Assembly (NCBI GenBank): GCA_900551225.1
Contig: URUZ01000265.1
Coordinates: 1 to 8,366, forward strand
DNA: 8,366 nucleotides
Origin: an uncultured Clostridium sp.
GTDB lineage: Bacteria > Bacillota > Clostridia > Lachnospirales > Lachnospiraceae
Direction of reading: 5' to 3'
This document shows, in pieces, positions 6,054 through 8,366 of the stretch. The position numbers were made by a program, and so were the translations under genes. The notes under the pieces were generated by a model. That model was not told where the DNA came from. It worked only from the letters and a program-made list of their open reading frames with translations, and did not search any database. Every line of letters begins with the position of its first letter. Position 1 is the stretch's first letter.

Positions 6054-7583
6054 TTACAGTTCACTCAGCATATCTCCCATGTCTGAGGCCATCTGCGATA
6101 TCTTCCTGAACACAGGGAGCAGCCTGCGGTATCCGTCCGCCATCTCCCTGTCAGGCTTTGCCACGCTCACCGTGCGGTGGAGTTCCTTCACTATCTCAAA
6201 GTCCTTCCACATCCCACAGCCCACCGCAGCCACTGCCGCGGCTCCCAGGCTGCCCGCATCTTCCCCTACATTGGTCTCTATCATATTTTTTTCATACACC
6301 GCTGCGAATATCTCCCGCCAGAAGCGGCTCTTGCCTCCGCCTCCCACCAGCAGCATATCCTCTGACAGGGGCAGCTCCCGTTCCAGGCTGTCCATCACCA
6401 GCCGCAGGTTCATGGAGATCCCCTCCATGGAAGCCCGGATCATATCCGCCCTGGTATGTCTCAGATCCAGTCCTGCGTACAGCCCCCTGATGTTCTGGCT
6501 CTTGTCCAGGCTGGTGCCGCCGGCCAGGCTGGGGTTAAAGATCAGACGGTTGGCCCCCAGCGGTGCCCCCTCCGCCTCCTCCGTCATCCGGTCATATGCG
6601 TCACATTTCCCATCTTTTTCCATTTTTACATAGTCCGGGCACAATGTGTTGCGGACCCAGCGAAAGGAATTGCCCGCCGAGAAGATTGCCACAGACGACA
6701 CGTATTTCCCCGGAATACAGTGGGCAAACACATAGGGCCTTGTCTCCCGGTTCACAATGGGCTTTCCAGATGACACGGCGATCCATGCGCTGGTCCCCAG
6801 GGAGGTGTACACATCCCCATCCATGAAACAGGCCGCCCCCAGAGCCATACAGGCATTGTCCACGCCGCCGCAGGCCACCTGGGTTCCCGGCCACAGGCCC
6901 AGCTCCTCTGCCGCCTCCGGCAGAACCGTCCCGATTATATGGGTGGACGGATAAATATCTGGAAACTTCTCCCCGGAAATGCCGCTGGCCTCTATGTATT
7001 CCTCCACATACCCGCTCTTCTCCAGCGAATACACGCCGCTTCCCGAGGCATAGGAGGCATCCGTACAGAGTACACCTGTCAGTTTATAGTTTACATAATC
7101 TTTCGTGCCTATAAAAACCTTGGTTTTTTCATATAATTCCTGCTGGTTTTTCTTGTACCACATTATTTTAAACACTGCATACAGGGGAGCCGGGAAACCA
7201 TTGCCCGTAGTCTCATACCACGTATTCTCATCCACGCTCCGGAAGAATTCCTCCGCCTCCAGCCCGGCCCTCGCATCATTCCAAACCGGGACATATTCCG
7301 CCAGCAGCGATCCATCCATGCCCATTGGAACCGCCCCCAGGCTGTGTCCGGACACTGCCAGCGCCTGTATACACTCCGGGTCAATCCCCGTTTTCTCCAG
7401 AAGCAGCTTGGTGGATACCTTCACACTCTCCCACCAGTCCTCCGGCCTCTGTTCCCGGAAATTCTCCCTGGGATAAAAGGTATCACAGGATACAAATGTG
7501 TGGGCGCAGGACGTCCCCTGTTCATCAAACAGAGAGGCCTTAGTACCACCTGTTCCAAGATCATAGGAAATTATATATCTCAT
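6054..7583 (-). CDS. FGGY-family carbohydrate kinase (xylulokinase-like)
   Basis: A 509-residue cytoplasmic sugar kinase, the normal length for the FGGY family, which transfers phosphate from ATP to ketoses, polyols and related compounds. Counting from the chosen ATG, the N-terminal phosphate-1 loop is YDLGTGGTK (7-15, Asp8). The substrate region has WNDAR at 101-105, as in xylulokinases. The probable catalytic base is Asp242 in GGVDN, phosphate-2 is SLGTSAW (261-267), and the adenosine motif is VGGGGKSRFWREI (413-425). The xylulokinase-typical GQMHG is replaced by SGHSLG, so the substrate pocket differs. The frame extends to 7667, but that would overlap the aldolase and add a basic, non-family N-terminus; GGGGAAGG nine bases before 7583 supports this start (an alternative ATG is at 7592). 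It sits between the aldolase and the transporter, so it probably phosphorylates the imported compound before cleavage. It is unlike LsrK in the motifs I can compare. The substrate is unknown. Confidence 0.9.
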   Translation of the reverse strand: MRYIISYDLGTGGTKASLFDEQGTSCAHTFVSCDTFYPRENFREQRPEDWWESVKVSTKLLLEKTGIDPECIQALAVSGHSLGAVPMGMDGSLLAEYVPVWNDARAGLEAEEFFRSVDENTWYETTGNGFPAPLYAVFKIMWYKKNQQELYEKTKVFIGTKDYVNYKLTGVLCTDASYASGSGVYSLEKSGYVEEYIEASGISGEKFPDIYPSTHIIGTVLPEAAEELGLWPGTQVACGGVDNACMALGAACFMDGDVYTSLGTSAWIAVSSGKPIVNRETRPYVFAHCIPGKYVSSVAIFSAGNSFRWVRNTLCPDYVKMEKDGKCDAYDRMTEEAEGAPLGANRLIFNPSLAGGTSLDKSQNIRGLYAGLDLRHTRADMIRASMEGISMNLRLVMDSLERELPLSEDMLLVGGGGKSRFWREIFAAVYEKNMIETNVGEDAGSLGAAAVAAVGCGMWKDFEIVKELHRTVSVAKPDREMADGYRRLLPVFRKISQMASDMGDMLSEL

Positions 7584-7592
7584 ATCATCCAT

Positions 7593-7600
7593 CCTTCCCC
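7593..7600 (-). promoter_or_regulatory. Ribosome binding site that decides the kinase start
   Basis: GGGGAAGG on the minus strand directly abuts the ATG at 7592 but is nine bases from the ATG at 7583. The latter therefore looks like the initiation codon, giving a protein that begins MRYIISYDLG. Confidence 0.6.
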
Positions 7601-7617
7601 GCAAAGCTTCCCTCACA

Positions 7618-8319
7618 TCACCCGCGGACCGGCGGCGGCTTAACTCCCGCCCGGCGGTAGACTTCATCCATTATCTTAATAATGGAATTTACCCCGATGC
7701 CAAACCTGCTGCAGCCCGCTTCCACCATCTGGAGCAGGGTGTCCAGGTCCCTCACACCGCCCGCGGCCTTGATCAGTGCGTCATCTCCGACCGCGCTCTT
7801 GATCAGCCTGATGTGATCCACAGTTGTGGGCCTGGGCGCCCATCCGGTTCCCGTCTTAACATATCTGGCGCCTGCCCCCACTGCGATCCGGGCCCCCTTT
7901 ACAATCTCCTCATCCGTCAGATACGCAACTTCCAGGATCACCTTCACCGGCAGGCTTCCTGCCGCCTCCACCACTGCCCGGATATCCGACTCCACCATCT
8001 CATACCGGCCTGATTTCAGCGCACCTACATTGATCACCATATCCAGCTCATCCACACCTGCTGCGATCATATCCCTGGCGTCCGCCACCTTCACAAATGT
8101 GGTATCCGCCCCTGAGGGGAATCCAACCACGCCGCCCACCATGATATCAGGCTCATCCTGCAGCCGGTCCACCATATATTTTGTAAAGCACGGCATGGCG
8201 AATGCACATATAAACCGATGCTGCTTTGCCAGGCTGATAATCTGATCCAGCTCTTCTATAGTCACATTGGCCCGGACCCCGCTGATATCAATTAAACGTG
8301 GTATCTCTAATAAGTCCAT
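7618..8319 (-). CDS. DeoC-family class I aldolase (deoxyribose-phosphate aldolase-like)
   Basis: A 233-residue cytoplasmic TIM-barrel aldolase of the DeoC family. Known members cleave 2-deoxyribose 5-phosphate to acetaldehyde and glyceraldehyde 3-phosphate through a lysine Schiff base. From the chosen start, visible catalytic residues are Asp93 in ELDMVINVG (E. coli Asp102), Lys126 in VKVILEVAYL (Lys137), Schiff-base Lys155 in YVKTGTGW (Lys167) and Lys184 in LIKAAGGVRD (Lys201). The C-terminal segment reads RFGIGVNSII where typical enzymes have GASS or GTSS, so the Ser pair that binds the substrate phosphate is missing. The reading frame is open to 8361, but the ATG at 8319 lies six bases after AAAGGAG, and the 14 extra upstream residues look unlike the family. 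It is the first gene seen in the operon; the kinase follows after about 34 bases. The DeoC fold is near certain, but the substrate is not. I leave the symbol empty because deoC would imply deoxyribose phosphate. Confidence 0.9.
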   Translation of the reverse strand: MDLLEIPRLIDISGVRANVTIEELDQIISLAKQHRFICAFAMPCFTKYMVDRLQDEPDIMVGGVVGFPSGADTTFVKVADARDMIAAGVDELDMVINVGALKSGRYEMVESDIRAVVEAAGSLPVKVILEVAYLTDEEIVKGARIAVGAGARYVKTGTGWAPRPTTVDHIRLIKSAVGDDALIKAAGGVRDLDTLLQMVEAGCSRFGIGVNSIIKIMDEVYRRAGVKPPPVRG

Positions 8320-8325
8320 CATGTT

Positions 8326-8332
8326 CTCCTTT
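8326..8332 (-). promoter_or_regulatory. Ribosome binding site of the aldolase gene
   Basis: AAAGGAG on the minus strand. It stands three bases before the ATG at 8322 and six before the ATG at 8319, which favours the second ATG as the start. It argues strongly against the upstream in-frame ATG at 8361. Confidence 0.75.
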
Positions 8333-8342
8333 CCTGCATTTT

Positions 8343-8366
8343 CATAATTACATAATAACATAATGA
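8343..8366 (-). repeat. Three tandem AT-rich octamers ahead of the aldolase
   Basis: Read on the minus strand, the last 24 bases are three consecutive octamers, TCATTATG, TTATTATG and TAATTATG, sharing the core ATTATG. They lie just upstream of the aldolase ribosome binding site, in an otherwise GC-rich window. They may belong to a promoter or operator region cut by the window edge, or be simple AT-rich leader sequence. No confident -35/-10 pair can be named from so little sequence. Confidence 0.35.

Noticed and set aside
6054..7583. Naming the kinase xylB
   Set aside because: WNDAR and the ATP-site motifs fit xylulokinase, but GQMHG is replaced by SGHSLG, no xylose isomerase is present, and the DeoC-like partner does not fit xylulose metabolism.
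7584..7667. N-terminal extension of the kinase frame to an ATG at 7667
   Set aside because: It would overlap the aldolase gene by about 50 bases and add a basic, Arg-rich stretch not found in FGGY kinases, which normally begin just before the DLGTG loop. A GGGGAAGG site fits the start at 7583.
8320..8361. N-terminal extension of the aldolase frame to an ATG at 8361
   Set aside because: The added residues run through the AT-rich octamer leader, and the aldolase ribosome binding site would lie inside the coding sequence. The start at 8319 has proper spacing.

Overview
The window is one co-directional gene block, entirely on the minus strand, that encodes uptake and catabolism of a sugar or a small sugar-like compound. 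Reading in the direction of transcription (high to low coordinates) it holds a DeoC-type aldolase, an FGGY-family carbohydrate kinase, a complete ribose-type (CUT2) ABC importer (lipoprotein binding protein, double-domain ATPase, two different permeases), an iron-containing alcohol dehydrogenase of the YqhD/BDH type, and the first codons of a further gene that runs off the left edge. There is no strand switch, no non-coding stretch over about 115 bases, and no recognisable RNA gene, mobile element or CRISPR array.

The organism is probably a Gram-positive Firmicute, most likely a moderately GC-rich clostridial gut anaerobe such as a Lachnospiraceae member. The reasons are strong AAGGAGG-type ribosome binding sites, a binding protein made as a lipoprotein with a Gly/Ala/Thr-rich linker, and a fermentative-type iron alcohol dehydrogenase. 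This is an inference from style, not a sequence match.

Layout: 8319-7618 aldolase; 7583-6054 kinase; 6024-4840 binding protein; a GC-rich structured spacer at 4752-4815; 4724-3219 ATPase; 3206-2226 permease 1 (GTG start, ribosome binding site fused to the ATPase stop); 2229-1249 permease 2 (4-base ATGA overlap with permease 1); 1256-63 alcohol dehydrogenase (8-base overlap with permease 2); 50-1 start of another gene. Spacings and overlaps indicate a single polycistronic transcript. No regulator is visible.

Working model (inference): the binding protein and importer bring in a sugar, the FGGY kinase phosphorylates it, the aldolase cleaves the phosphorylated product into a short aldehyde and a second, triose-phosphate-like fragment, and the alcohol dehydrogenase reduces the aldehyde to an alcohol while reoxidising NAD(P)H. 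The most interesting point is that the aldolase keeps the catalytic residues of deoxyribose-phosphate aldolase but lacks its usual C-terminal phosphate-binding Ser-Ser, and it is paired with an FGGY kinase rather than the PfkB-type deoxyribokinase. The importer permeases also lack the usual G-I-D-L-S-V-G motif. Together these suggest a substrate other than ordinary 2-deoxyribose or ribose. The gene set resembles the AI-2 (lsr) operon in architecture, but the individual proteins do not look like the Lsr proteins.
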